DNA of 29,639 bases from Mxb001 sp049317345 (GTDB taxonomy: Bacteria; Actinomycetota; Actinomycetes; S36-B12). The translations under genes were made by a program, and so were the position numbers. Positions within the stretch are counted from its first letter, which is position 1, and each line of letters begins with the position of its first letter. Below, in pieces: positions 14,791-21,195 of the stretch. The stretch is taken from assembly GCA_049317345.1 (NCBI GenBank), contig JBMOIL010000007.1, positions 1 through 29,639 on the forward strand, in the 5' to 3' direction. The notes beneath the pieces are model-generated. The model made no database searches and had not been told where the DNA came from. It saw only the letters and a list, made by a program, of their open reading frames with translations.

Positions 14791-15255
14791 ATGCATAACG
14801 TCACCGATGCCATCGATCTGAAGGGCCGTGTCGCTGTAGCCGCCGTGGACTTCCACAGCACGCGCATCTATGCACTGGACTCCCCCGACCACTCCGCGCC
14901 AGAGCATGTGGTGGCCGAGGATCCTCGCAAGCGCTACCACAACGTCTACCACCATGACGGCAACGTGGACGGGACCTACCTTGGCGACAGCGACGCCTAC
15001 TGGTCGCTGCTGACCGAGGCACTCGCCCCAGCGGCGGGGATCATCCTGCTCGGACACGGCAAGGGCAAGGCCAATGCAAGCCACCACCTCGCGTCGTACA
15101 TCGAGAAGCACCGCCGCGACGTCGCTGCGCGCATCCTCGGCGACGTCCGCGCGGACATCGACGACCTCACCGACGAGCAGCTTCTCCGACTCGGCCAGCA
15201 CATCGCCGGCATTGACCCCCTGCGCGATCACGGCGACAGCCGGCGCGGGGCCTAG
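14791..15255 (+). CDS. hypothetical protein, eRF1/Pelota domain-3-like (translational machinery protein type)
   Basis: A 154-residue soluble protein. The organisation resembles the stand-alone bacterial 'translational machinery protein' group related to eRF1/Pelota domain 3: a strand with a DFHSTRIYALD segment, a histidine-rich patch KRYHNVYHHDGNVDG (residues 48-61), a helix DAYWSLLTEAL, then the glycine-rich strand-loop IILLGHGKGKANASHHL, and a helix with IEKHRRDVAARI. The last third (LTDEQLLRLGQHI) is a helical tail. It starts at ATG 14791 with GAGGAGG (14778-14784) 6 nt before it, inside the 3' end of the HicA-like gene. Role unknown; an effect on ribosomes or tRNA-like substrates is an inference from fold resemblance only. 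Confidence 0.82.
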   Translation: MHNVTDAIDLKGRVAVAAVDFHSTRIYALDSPDHSAPEHVVAEDPRKRYHNVYHHDGNVDGTYLGDSDAYWSLLTEALAPAAGIILLGHGKGKANASHHLASYIEKHRRDVAARILGDVRADIDDLTDEQLLRLGQHIAGIDPLRDHGDSRRGA

Positions 15256-15267
15256 CCACCGTCACAC

Positions 15268-16017
15268 TTAGCTGCTCGTCGCCTGACGCGAACGCCAACG
15301 ACGCTCGAGGACGATCGCGACTATCGCGGCCACGACGCCGACGGCGAGGACAGCGATCCAACCCGTGGGCTCTCCGAGAGGCTGTGTGTTGGGCGGGTCG
15401 TCCGGACAGGGACCCAGACCGCACTCTGGAATCACCGACAGGCCCACCACGATCAGGTCGAAGGTCACCCACAGAATCACCGTCAGCGCCAGCCAGATGA
15501 CAGCGCCCACCATCCACGGACGCATGGCCCCTGCACCCGGGTCTTTAAGGACGCCACGGTCACCTGCCCGGAAGGGCGCCTGCCACATGATGAGGATCGC
15601 GCAGCCCACTGCCCCGATGAGGAATGTGACCAGCGCCCAGGTGTAGAGGTGCCAACCGAAGACCGTCGGCCCGTAGCCGGGATCGTTGGGATCGGCGATG
15701 TGGAGCAGGATCTGACGCGTCGAGCCAGCGCCACCCACGACGGCGGCGAGGATGCTGAGCGCATAGTGCCGAGGGCTCATCCCCCACAGCAGGTTCATGA
15801 TCGGGCCCACCGCCAAGCCGATCATGCCGGACCGCTGGACGATGCACAGCGGACACGGCTGCTCGCCCACCCCGAACTGCAGATGCAGGGAGCCGGCCAG
15901 CACGAGGATCAGGCCGAAGAGGGCCGCGATATTGATGATCCGCGAGAGGAACACGGCGCGATCGGGTGACATGGACCAGCGATCGGCGCCTGTAGGGGCG
16001 GGAGAAGTAGTTGTCAT
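15268..16017 (-). CDS. dsbB: DsbB-type disulfide bond formation protein with extra C-terminal module
   Basis: A 249-residue polytopic membrane protein that would reoxidise a thiol oxidase (DsbA-like) and pass electrons to quinone. The DsbB active-site signature is PCPLCIVQR (Cys55 and Cys58) after the first membrane helix. About six membrane helices are visible (roughly 22-46, 60-80, 85-103, 123-146, 167-195, 219-237), whereas classical DsbB has four and ~175 residues. The loop between helices 3 and 4, which carries the second cysteine pair in E. coli DsbB, has none. Instead Cys199 and Cys204 (ECGLGPC) follow helix 5 on the same predicted face. ATG 16017 is 8 bp after a small membrane-protein gene, whose stop lies in its AGGGG ribosome site. 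Confidence 0.85.
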   Translation of the reverse strand: MTTTSPAPTGADRWSMSPDRAVFLSRIINIAALFGLILVLAGSLHLQFGVGEQPCPLCIVQRSGMIGLAVGPIMNLLWGMSPRHYALSILAAVVGGAGSTRQILLHIADPNDPGYGPTVFGWHLYTWALVTFLIGAVGCAILIMWQAPFRAGDRGVLKDPGAGAMRPWMVGAVIWLALTVILWVTFDLIVVGLSVIPECGLGPCPDDPPNTQPLGEPTGWIAVLAVGVVAAIVAIVLERRWRSRQATSS

Positions 16018-16025
16018 GTCTGCCC

Positions 16026-16178
16026 CTAGAAGTTCAGCGGAATCGGGTCGGTCATGTGGATGCGCAGGACGAGCAGGGTGTAGGCGAGGTTCGCGAGGGC
16101 AAGCAGCGGAACCCACCTCCACCCGCGGAATATCCCAATGAAGACCACGAGCCAGATAACGAACATGAGGAGCATCAC
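16026..16178 (-). CDS. small membrane protein upstream of dsbB (DUF5993-like)
   Basis: A 50-residue protein with two hydrophobic segments (residues ~2-17 and ~22-40) separated by RGWRW, ending in HMTDPIPLNF. This length, topology and the 'H.TDPL.L.F' tail resemble DUF5993 proteins that I recall encoded next to dsbB in proteobacteria. Codons keep the strong G/C third-position bias of real genes here. GTG 16178 is chosen: a TAACCT hexamer on the minus strand ends 7 nt before it, and the next codon is ATG 16175, an alternative start. It lies 8 bp upstream of dsbB, so it is probably an accessory subunit or assembly partner. Its function is unproven. Confidence 0.72.
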   Translation of the reverse strand: MMLLMFVIWLVVFIGIFRGWRWVPLLALANLAYTLLVLRIHMTDPIPLNF

Positions 16179-16185
16179 ATGAGCG

Positions 16186-16191
16186 AGGTTA
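16186..16191 (-). promoter_or_regulatory. -10 hexamer for the small membrane protein-dsbB operon
   Basis: TAACCT on the minus strand ends 7 nt before GTG 16178 (10 nt before ATG 16175). No Shine-Dalgarno precedes either start. Confidence 0.45.
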
Positions 16192-16241
16192 GGGCCCGCC
16201 CCTGGCACCAGCAAGGACCCGCGGGTCTCCCGCGCGTCCCC

Positions 16242-16247
16242 TAGGGT
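16242..16247 (+). promoter_or_regulatory. -10 hexamer for leaderless Gfo/Idh/MocA operon
   Basis: TAGGGT ends 6 nt before GTG 16254. The AGGG inside it could also serve as a weak ribosome site, so the leaderless reading is likely but not certain. Confidence 0.5.
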
Positions 16248-16253
16248 TGCCCC

Positions 16254-17645
16254 GTGGTCGACATGCGCTCGCTCCCATGGCCTGAAGGCACGGACTCCGC
16301 CGAGCTCACGATCAGCACCGTCGAGGGCATCCCCCTTCCCCGCCACGAGGTCCGCATTCGCCCGCGCCTCTCCCAATGGCCTCGCGGCGACGTCCTCGTC
16401 CTGGCTGATCCGATCCCGGGTCACCCCGCGGAGGGCGCCCTGGCCACCTTTTCTCACGGCCTCGCCGAACATGGCCTCATCGCTCCGGGACCCGGCGGCG
16501 CCCTCCTGGTGGCTCTCCCCTCTGATTCCGCCGCGTGGACCGACCCTGCCTTCCTCGAACTCCTCGCTGTGGCGGCGCTCTCCCGTGAGGTCGCTCCCGT
16601 GTCGCGGGGCGTCGGGCTCCTGGGCTTCGGCGCCATCGGCGCTGCACACGCGACAGCCGTGCGAGAGACGCCGGGCCTGCACCTGGCGGCCGTCTGCGAT
16701 CGGGACCCCGCTCGCGCCGCCCTTGCGTGCGCTTCCGATCCAGACGTGTACGTGCACGACGACGCCCATGCACTGCTCGACGACCCCAGAGTGGACGTCG
16801 TGGTCATCTCGACGCCACCTGACAGCCACGCCGCCTGGGCCATGGCTGCGCTCGAGCGCCGAAAGCATGTCGTGGTGGAGAAGCCCATGGCACTCACGAC
16901 GCGCGAATGCGACGGACTCATCGAGTTCGCCCGAGGCCGGGGGCTGGCGCTTTCGGTCTACCAGAATCGTCGCTTCGACCCCGACTACACCCTGATTCGC
17001 GATTCCGTTCGCGCCGGTCGCATTGGCGAGGTCTTCCACCTCGAAGCCTTCGTCGGCGGCTACGGGCACCCGTGCAACTACTGGCACTCCGATGCCGGAG
17101 TCTCGGGAGGTGCACTCTTTGACTGGGGCTCCCACATTATCGATCAGGTCCTCGACCTCATCGATGGCGACGTAGAAAGCGTCAGTGCCGTCAACCACAA
17201 GCGCGTGTGGCACGACGTCACGAATGCCGATCACGCGCGAATGACGCTGCACTTCACCGGCGGCAGGGAGGCGACCTTCGTCTACTCCGATCTCGCGGCA
17301 GCGCTCAAGCCTCGCTGGTACATCCTCGGGACACGTGGGGCCATCACCGGCGACTGGAGACGTGAATCCCTGCTGTCCCGCAACGCGATCGGCACGCTGC
17401 ACGAGGACCACTTCCTTCCAGCCGACGCGCCTCCTCGCGTCAAGGTGCACTCGGCGGACGGCGACGTCACCGATCTCGCCTTCAGGGAGGCCGAGCCCCA
17501 CCCCTTCCATGCTGATCTCTCCCTATGGTTGCAGTACGGACTCTCGCCCCGCGTCCTCGGCGACCAGTCGCGGAGGGTTATCGCGATGCTCGAGGCAGCC
17601 GAGGAGTCGGCGCGCATGGGCGGGCTCCCGGTGAAGCCGTCGTGA
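16254..17645 (+). CDS. Gfo/Idh/MocA family oxidoreductase with N-terminal extension
   Basis: A 463-residue NAD(P)-dependent oxidoreductase, longer than the usual 330-390. The nucleotide-binding core starts only at residue ~119 (GVGLLGFGAIG, 119-129), followed by VVVISTPPDSH and the family's catalytic-lysine motif VEKPMAL (208-214). The C-terminal substrate domain has YQNRRFDPDY, GGALFDWGSHIIDQVLDLI and a beta-sheet region. The first ~115 residues form a separate module with two short beta/alpha stretches (DVLVLADPI, GALLVALPSD) that I do not recognise. GTG 16254 is chosen from the hexamer spacing; ATG 16263 is possible. The stop overlaps the next Gfo/Idh gene by 4 bp, so the two are coupled and may act in the same sugar or inositol pathway. 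Confidence 0.9.
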   Translation: MVDMRSLPWPEGTDSAELTISTVEGIPLPRHEVRIRPRLSQWPRGDVLVLADPIPGHPAEGALATFSHGLAEHGLIAPGPGGALLVALPSDSAAWTDPAFLELLAVAALSREVAPVSRGVGLLGFGAIGAAHATAVRETPGLHLAAVCDRDPARAALACASDPDVYVHDDAHALLDDPRVDVVVISTPPDSHAAWAMAALERRKHVVVEKPMALTTRECDGLIEFARGRGLALSVYQNRRFDPDYTLIRDSVRAGRIGEVFHLEAFVGGYGHPCNYWHSDAGVSGGALFDWGSHIIDQVLDLIDGDVESVSAVNHKRVWHDVTNADHARMTLHFTGGREATFVYSDLAAALKPRWYILGTRGAITGDWRRESLLSRNAIGTLHEDHFLPADAPPRVKVHSADGDVTDLAFREAEPHPFHADLSLWLQYGLSPRVLGDQSRRVIAMLEAAEESARMGGLPVKPS

Positions 17646-18607
17646 CGTCGACGCGATGGGGCCTGCTCGGCGCGGGATGGATCTCCCGTCGAGCCATCGC
17701 TCCCGCCATGCACAGCGCACATGGCGCCACCCTGGATCTCGTCGCGGCGCGCGATCTCGGTCGAGCAGCCTCATTGAGTCCACGCCGCGCAGCCGTGGAC
17801 GACTACGCCGCCGTAATCGATGATCCGCAGATTGATGCGGTCTACATCGCCCTCTCCAACGACAGTCATCTCCCGTGGGCTGAGCGGGCACTCGCGTCGG
17901 GCAAGGCCGTGCTGTGCGAGAAGCCCCTCGGCCGCACCGCTGAGGAAGCCCGCCGCATGCGCGCGGCCGCCGACTCATCCGGTGGATTCCTCGTCGAGGC
18001 CACGTGGAACCTGTGGCACCCCCGCACGGCACGGGCTGCAGCTCTGCTGGCCAGTGACGCGATTGGTGCCGTGACGGGCGTGCGCGGGGCCTTTGTCTTC
18101 GACGGGGTGGATGAGGGCAACTACCGCTTGGATCCCCAGCGCGGCGGGGGCGCCCTGCTCGACGTGGGCTGCTACCCCCTCACCGGGGCAGCATGGGCGA
18201 CCAAGGCAACAGATCTGCAGGTCCAGTCTGCCGAGATCGTCACCGGCGGTTTGGGTGTTGACCTCACCACGGCCGCAACACTCACGCTGGGCGGGATCCC
18301 GGTCGAGGTGCGTGCGAGCTTCATCGAGACCGCCTACGAGTCCCTCACCATCGAAGGCCGTCACGGGATCATCGAGTTCACCGGCAACGACACCTACACG
18401 TCCTGGCTCCAGCCCAGTGCGCTTCGTATCCGGGACCGTGACGGCGAGAGGGTCGAGCATTTCGCTCCGGTCGACCCCTACAGGCTCATGATCGAGTCCG
18501 TTTCGGCCGCGATCCGGGGCGAGGGCGGCTGGACACCTGACCCGCAGTGGTCGCTCACGGTTGCCGACGCCATGGACGCGATTCTCGCCAGGGGCCCGCG
18601 GCCCTGA
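17642..18607 (+). CDS. Gfo/Idh/MocA family oxidoreductase
   Basis: A 321-residue NAD(P)-dependent oxidoreductase resembling the dihydrodiol dehydrogenase / glucose-fructose oxidoreductase branch. The Rossmann motif is GLLGAGWISRR, the middle strand AVYIALSNDSH, and the catalytic-lysine motif LCEKPLGR. The substrate domain has LVEATWNLWHPR and GGGALLDVGCYPL, in which the histidine of many relatives is replaced by Cys-Tyr, as is common in this branch. GTG 17642 overlaps the preceding stop (GTGA), which fixes this start although the frame is open further upstream. The substrate is unknown. It is followed 53 bp later by a crotonase gene that may have its own promoter. Confidence 0.93.
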   Translation: MTSTRWGLLGAGWISRRAIAPAMHSAHGATLDLVAARDLGRAASLSPRRAAVDDYAAVIDDPQIDAVYIALSNDSHLPWAERALASGKAVLCEKPLGRTAEEARRMRAAADSSGGFLVEATWNLWHPRTARAAALLASDAIGAVTGVRGAFVFDGVDEGNYRLDPQRGGGALLDVGCYPLTGAAWATKATDLQVQSAEIVTGGLGVDLTTAATLTLGGIPVEVRASFIETAYESLTIEGRHGIIEFTGNDTYTSWLQPSALRIRDRDGERVEHFAPVDPYRLMIESVSAAIRGEGGWTPDPQWSLTVADAMDAILARGPRP

Positions 18608-18648
18608 CCGCAAGCGCGCCCCTGACGCGCGTGCGGCGCGCGACCTGG

Positions 18649-18654
18649 CAAGGT
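18649..18654 (+). promoter_or_regulatory. possible -10 hexamer or ribosome site for the crotonase gene
   Basis: CAAGGT ends 6 nt before ATG 18661, fitting the leaderless spacing. The same bases include AAGGTGG, a fair Shine-Dalgarno, so either reading is possible. Confidence 0.3.
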
Positions 18655-18660
18655 GGGCGC

Positions 18661-19458
18661 ATGTCCGACGCGGCCGGCGCTTCCGAATCACCCGTTCTCG
18701 TCGAGGTGCGCGGCCACGTCGCCGTGATCACCCTGAATCGGCCAGACCGCCTCAACGCCATCACCACGGAGATGGGAGCGGCGTACGCCCGCGCTCTCAG
18801 GGAGGCGGACGCCGACCCCGAGATCCGCGTGGCTGTCGTCACCGGGTCGGGGCGGGGCTTTTGCTCCGGTGCAGATCTCTCGGTGCTTGCCCAAGGCCCG
18901 GAGGCCCTCGACGGGTTCGTCTCGGAGACAGCGTGGGAGGACCTCCCCACGGGAGCCCTGGAGGTGAGCATCCCCGTCGTGATGGCGGTCAACGGCCCGG
19001 CCGCCGGACTGGGGTTCGTCATCGCGCTCACGGGAGACGTCTGCCTGGCTTCACCGAGCGCCAGGTTCATCTCCGCCTTCAGCCGCCTGGGTCTGGTCGC
19101 GGAATACGGCGTGGCCTGGCTCCTCCCCCGCATGATCGGGAGGCAGCGCGCTGCCGAGATTCTCCTCAGCGGTCGATCCGTCGATGCCGCGGAAGCAGAA
19201 CGCATCGGCCTCGTGCAGGGGGTGCACGACGACGTCCTCGAAGCGGCCCTGGCATGGGCCACCGACGTCGCCACGAATTGCTCGCCTCATTCACTCGCGA
19301 CGATGAAGCGTCAACTCACTGAAGCCGACCGCGCCGACCTGCCTCACACCATCGAACAGAGCCTGGTTCTCATGCGCGAGTCCTTTCGCGGCCCCGATCT
19401 GGCTGAGGCGCTCGTGGCGAAGGCAGCGGGGCGACCGCCGGAGTTCGGACCGGCCTAA
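18661..19458 (+). CDS. enoyl-CoA hydratase/isomerase (crotonase) family protein
   Basis: A 265-residue crotonase-fold protein acting on acyl-CoA thioesters. The oxyanion-hole segments are kept: GRGFCSGADL (65-73) and NGPAAGLG (111-118). Compared with rat hydratase, the two catalytic glutamates appear replaced (Val119 and Phe140 by my alignment), while LVAEYG places Glu148 where PaaG-type isomerases have an aspartate. The protein is therefore more likely an isomerase or other crotonase than a hydratase. A related gene (EchA15 group) lies beside the DUF3000/RNase D/dxs cluster in mycobacteria, as here. It is convergent with the Nudix-like gene, and the two stop codons overlap (CTAA at 19455-19458). 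Confidence 0.9.
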   Translation: MSDAAGASESPVLVEVRGHVAVITLNRPDRLNAITTEMGAAYARALREADADPEIRVAVVTGSGRGFCSGADLSVLAQGPEALDGFVSETAWEDLPTGALEVSIPVVMAVNGPAAGLGFVIALTGDVCLASPSARFISAFSRLGLVAEYGVAWLLPRMIGRQRAAEILLSGRSVDAAEAERIGLVQGVHDDVLEAALAWATDVATNCSPHSLATMKRQLTEADRADLPHTIEQSLVLMRESFRGPDLAEALVAKAAGRPPEFGPA

Positions 19459-19471
19459 TCGAGCTGGCCGG
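19450..19471. terminator. hairpin over the overlapping stops of crotonase and Nudix-like genes
   Basis: CCGGCC (19450-19455) pairs with GGCCGG (19466-19471) around a 10-nt loop that contains the overlapping stop codons of both genes. There is no T-tract; a bidirectional terminator role is inferred. Confidence 0.35.
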
Positions 19472-19991
19472 CGTAAGCCAGCGCGAGCCGCACCAGTCGT
19501 CCCTGGCCGCCCGTCATCTGCACCTGGAAGGACTCCGACGCAGCTTCCTGTGGCGACACCCAGGTGAGGTCGAGTGACTCCTGACTGGGTGCGCAATCGC
19601 CATCGCACGGCACGACGTAAGCGAGGCTCACAGCATGCTGGCGGGGGTCGTGGTAGCCCGTAACCGAAGGGTCCGGGAAGTACTCGGCAACGGTGAAGGG
19701 GGCAGGATCGAGGGGCAGCCGCGGGAGCGCCACAGGGCCGAGATCCTTTTCGATGTGGCGCAGCAGCGCCTCACGCAGCCGCTCCCCGTAGAGAACACGC
19801 CCGGAGACAAGGGCACGGCTGATCGATCCATCGGGCATGGCCCGCAGGAGGAGTCCGACAGACGTGATCGACCCGAGGGGGTCCACCCTCACGGGCACAG
19901 CCTCGACGTAGACGATAGGCAAGCGCTCACGGGCCTGTTCCAACTGCTCTGAGCTCAGCCAGGAGTCGCGGATATCGAGCATGTCGCTCAT
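19455..19991 (-). CDS. Nudix-like family protein (DUF4916 type)
   Basis: A 178-residue protein resembling the actinobacterial 'NUDIX hydrolase family protein' group. It opens with WLSSEQLEQARERLPIVYVE, then VGLLLRAMPDG and SGRVLYGERLREALLRHIEK. The last segment occupies the place of the Nudix box, but REUxEE is RHIEKD (residues 78-83), so the metal-binding glutamates are largely missing. Pyrophosphohydrolase activity is therefore doubtful. A C-terminal beta-rich segment (SLDLTWVSPQEA) follows. ATG 19991 has AAAGG about 9 nt upstream; an ATG at 19982 is a weaker alternative. It is divergent from msrB (74 bp) and convergent with the crotonase gene. Confidence 0.83.
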   Translation of the reverse strand: MSDMLDIRDSWLSSEQLEQARERLPIVYVEAVPVRVDPLGSITSVGLLLRAMPDGSISRALVSGRVLYGERLREALLRHIEKDLGPVALPRLPLDPAPFTVAEYFPDPSVTGYHDPRQHAVSLAYVVPCDGDCAPSQESLDLTWVSPQEAASESFQVQMTGGQGRLVRLALAYAGQLD

Positions 19992-20053
19992 CGTTCGGCC
20001 TTTCGATCCTGGGCGGGCCGCCCATCTCCGGTGCGGCGATTCAGACATGCGCC

Positions 20054-20059
20054 TACGCT
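20054..20059 (+). promoter_or_regulatory. -10 hexamer for leaderless msrB
   Basis: TACGCT ends exactly 6 nt before ATG 20066. No Shine-Dalgarno is present. Confidence 0.55.
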
Positions 20060-20065
20060 GTCGCC

Positions 20066-20521
20066 ATGCCGACTGTAGAGCCACAACGCCCAGATGGGGC
20101 GGCCTACCCCGTTGCTCGCTCGGATGCCGAGTGGCAGTCCCGACTCACCCCCACGGAGTACGCCGTCCTGCGCGAGGCGGGCACGGAGCCTGCCTGGTCG
20201 GGCGAGTACGTCGACACCAAGCAGGCGGGAACCTACGGTTGCCGCGCCTGCGGCGCAGAACTCTTTCGCTCGGATACCAAGTTCGACTCCCATTGCGGGT
20301 GGCCGTCGTTCTTCACCCCTCTGGCGGGAGACCGCGTCGTTGAGATCGTTGACCGCAGCCACGGCATGGTCCGCACCGAGGTGAGGTGTGCCTCCTGCGG
20401 CAGCCACCTCGGGCACGTCTTCGAGGGCGAGGGCTACGCGACCCCCACCGACCTGCGCTACTGCATCAATAGCGTCTGCCTCGTGCTCGACGCGGACGCT
20501 CCTGAGGTGGCGTCTCCCTAG
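20066..20521 (+). CDS. msrB: peptide-methionine (R)-S-oxide reductase
   Basis: Reduces methionine-R-sulfoxide in damaged proteins, using thioredoxin or a similar reductant. The 151-residue cytoplasmic protein has the structural zinc site CRAC (Cys59, Cys62) and CASC (Cys108, Cys111), the FDSHCGWPSF segment (Cys77), the HLGHVFEGEG loop, and the catalytic Cys133 in RYCINSVCL. Cys138 in the same segment is less usual and could form a disulfide, though this is only an inference. ATG 20066 is probably leaderless. The neighbouring order msrB / crotonase / DUF3000 / RNase D / dxs resembles mycobacteria. No signal peptide is present. Confidence 0.97.
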   Translation: MPTVEPQRPDGAAYPVARSDAEWQSRLTPTEYAVLREAGTEPAWSGEYVDTKQAGTYGCRACGAELFRSDTKFDSHCGWPSFFTPLAGDRVVEIVDRSHGMVRTEVRCASCGSHLGHVFEGEGYATPTDLRYCINSVCLVLDADAPEVASP

Positions 20522-20604
20522 CCGCCCCTAGCGGGGTATCGCGCACTCCACCCGAGCCCCGGGCACCCGCGGCGTGGGAGCGCCGACCGGCTCCTCGCCC
20601 GTCG

Positions 20605-20610
20605 TAACCT
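20605..20610 (+). promoter_or_regulatory. -10 hexamer for leaderless DUF3000 gene
   Basis: TAACCT ends 6 nt before GTG 20617, with no real Shine-Dalgarno. The rest of the 95-bp gap after msrB (20522-20616) holds only short GC-rich inverted repeats. Confidence 0.55.
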
Positions 20611-20616
20611 GACAAG

Positions 20617-21186
20617 GTGACCAGTGGCGAAGAATCCTTCGACCGCGCGCTGGCGAGCCTGCGAGCCGTGCGATTTCGCCCCGAACTCACCATCGACGAG
20701 GGGCCTGCCCCCCAGCGCCTCGCTCCGCACGCCGTAACCCTGACCGCCGACTTCATCGAGGACGACGAGGAGCTTGCCTCAGGCAGGTTCGTCCTCCTCC
20801 ATGATCCCGACGGAGTCGATGCGTGGGAGGGCCATTTTCGTGCCGTGGTCTTCCTCCGCGCCACGCTGGAGCCCGATCTGGCGACCGATCCCCTTCTCAC
20901 GGGCGTCGCCTGGGCCTGGCTCCTAGAGGCTCTCGAGGCGGAGGGCGGACCTCGTGCTGCCCTCGGCGGGACCGTGACCCGCGTGATGAGCGAATCCTTC
21001 GGAGCACTGGGCGAGCGTGATGTGACGGGGTCCATCGAGATCCGGGCCTCCTGGACCCCGCTCGGCGATCCCGACGACATAGGTCTCGAGGCGCAGGCCT
21101 GGGCCGCCGCGCTGGCGCAGGCGGCGGGACTCCTTCCACTGCCCCCCGGGGTTTCGGCACTCGTGCAGCCGCGCCGGGCCACCTGA
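20617..21186 (+). CDS. DUF3000 family protein
   Basis: A 189-residue actinobacterial protein of unknown function. Family features are the N-terminal FDRALASLRAVRFRPELTIDEGPAPQ (residues 8-33, RPE..... segment), a central ASGRFVLLHDPDG, WLLEALEA, and TGSIEIRASWTP near the C-terminus. It has no membrane segment. It lies 9 bp upstream of an RNase D-like gene on the same strand and near dxs, an arrangement I recall from mycobacteria (Rv2680-Rv2682c), so it may assist RNA processing; this is guilt by association. GTG 20617 is set by a TAACCT hexamer 6 nt upstream. Confidence 0.9.
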   Translation: MTSGEESFDRALASLRAVRFRPELTIDEGPAPQRLAPHAVTLTADFIEDDEELASGRFVLLHDPDGVDAWEGHFRAVVFLRATLEPDLATDPLLTGVAWAWLLEALEAEGGPRAALGGTVTRVMSESFGALGERDVTGSIEIRASWTPLGDPDDIGLEAQAWAAALAQAAGLLPLPPGVSALVQPRRAT

Positions 21187-21195
21187 GTCGCCGGC

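Noticed and set aside
14487..15255. A classical HicAB toxin-antitoxin module
   Set aside because: Only the first gene has HicA-like layout. The partner has no HicB features (no RNase H-like fold plus ribbon-helix-helix or HTH) and is longer.
16179..17510. Minus-strand open frame extending the small membrane protein upstream
   Set aside because: The extension is antisense to a well-supported Gfo/Idh/MocA gene; only the last 50 codons look like a real protein.
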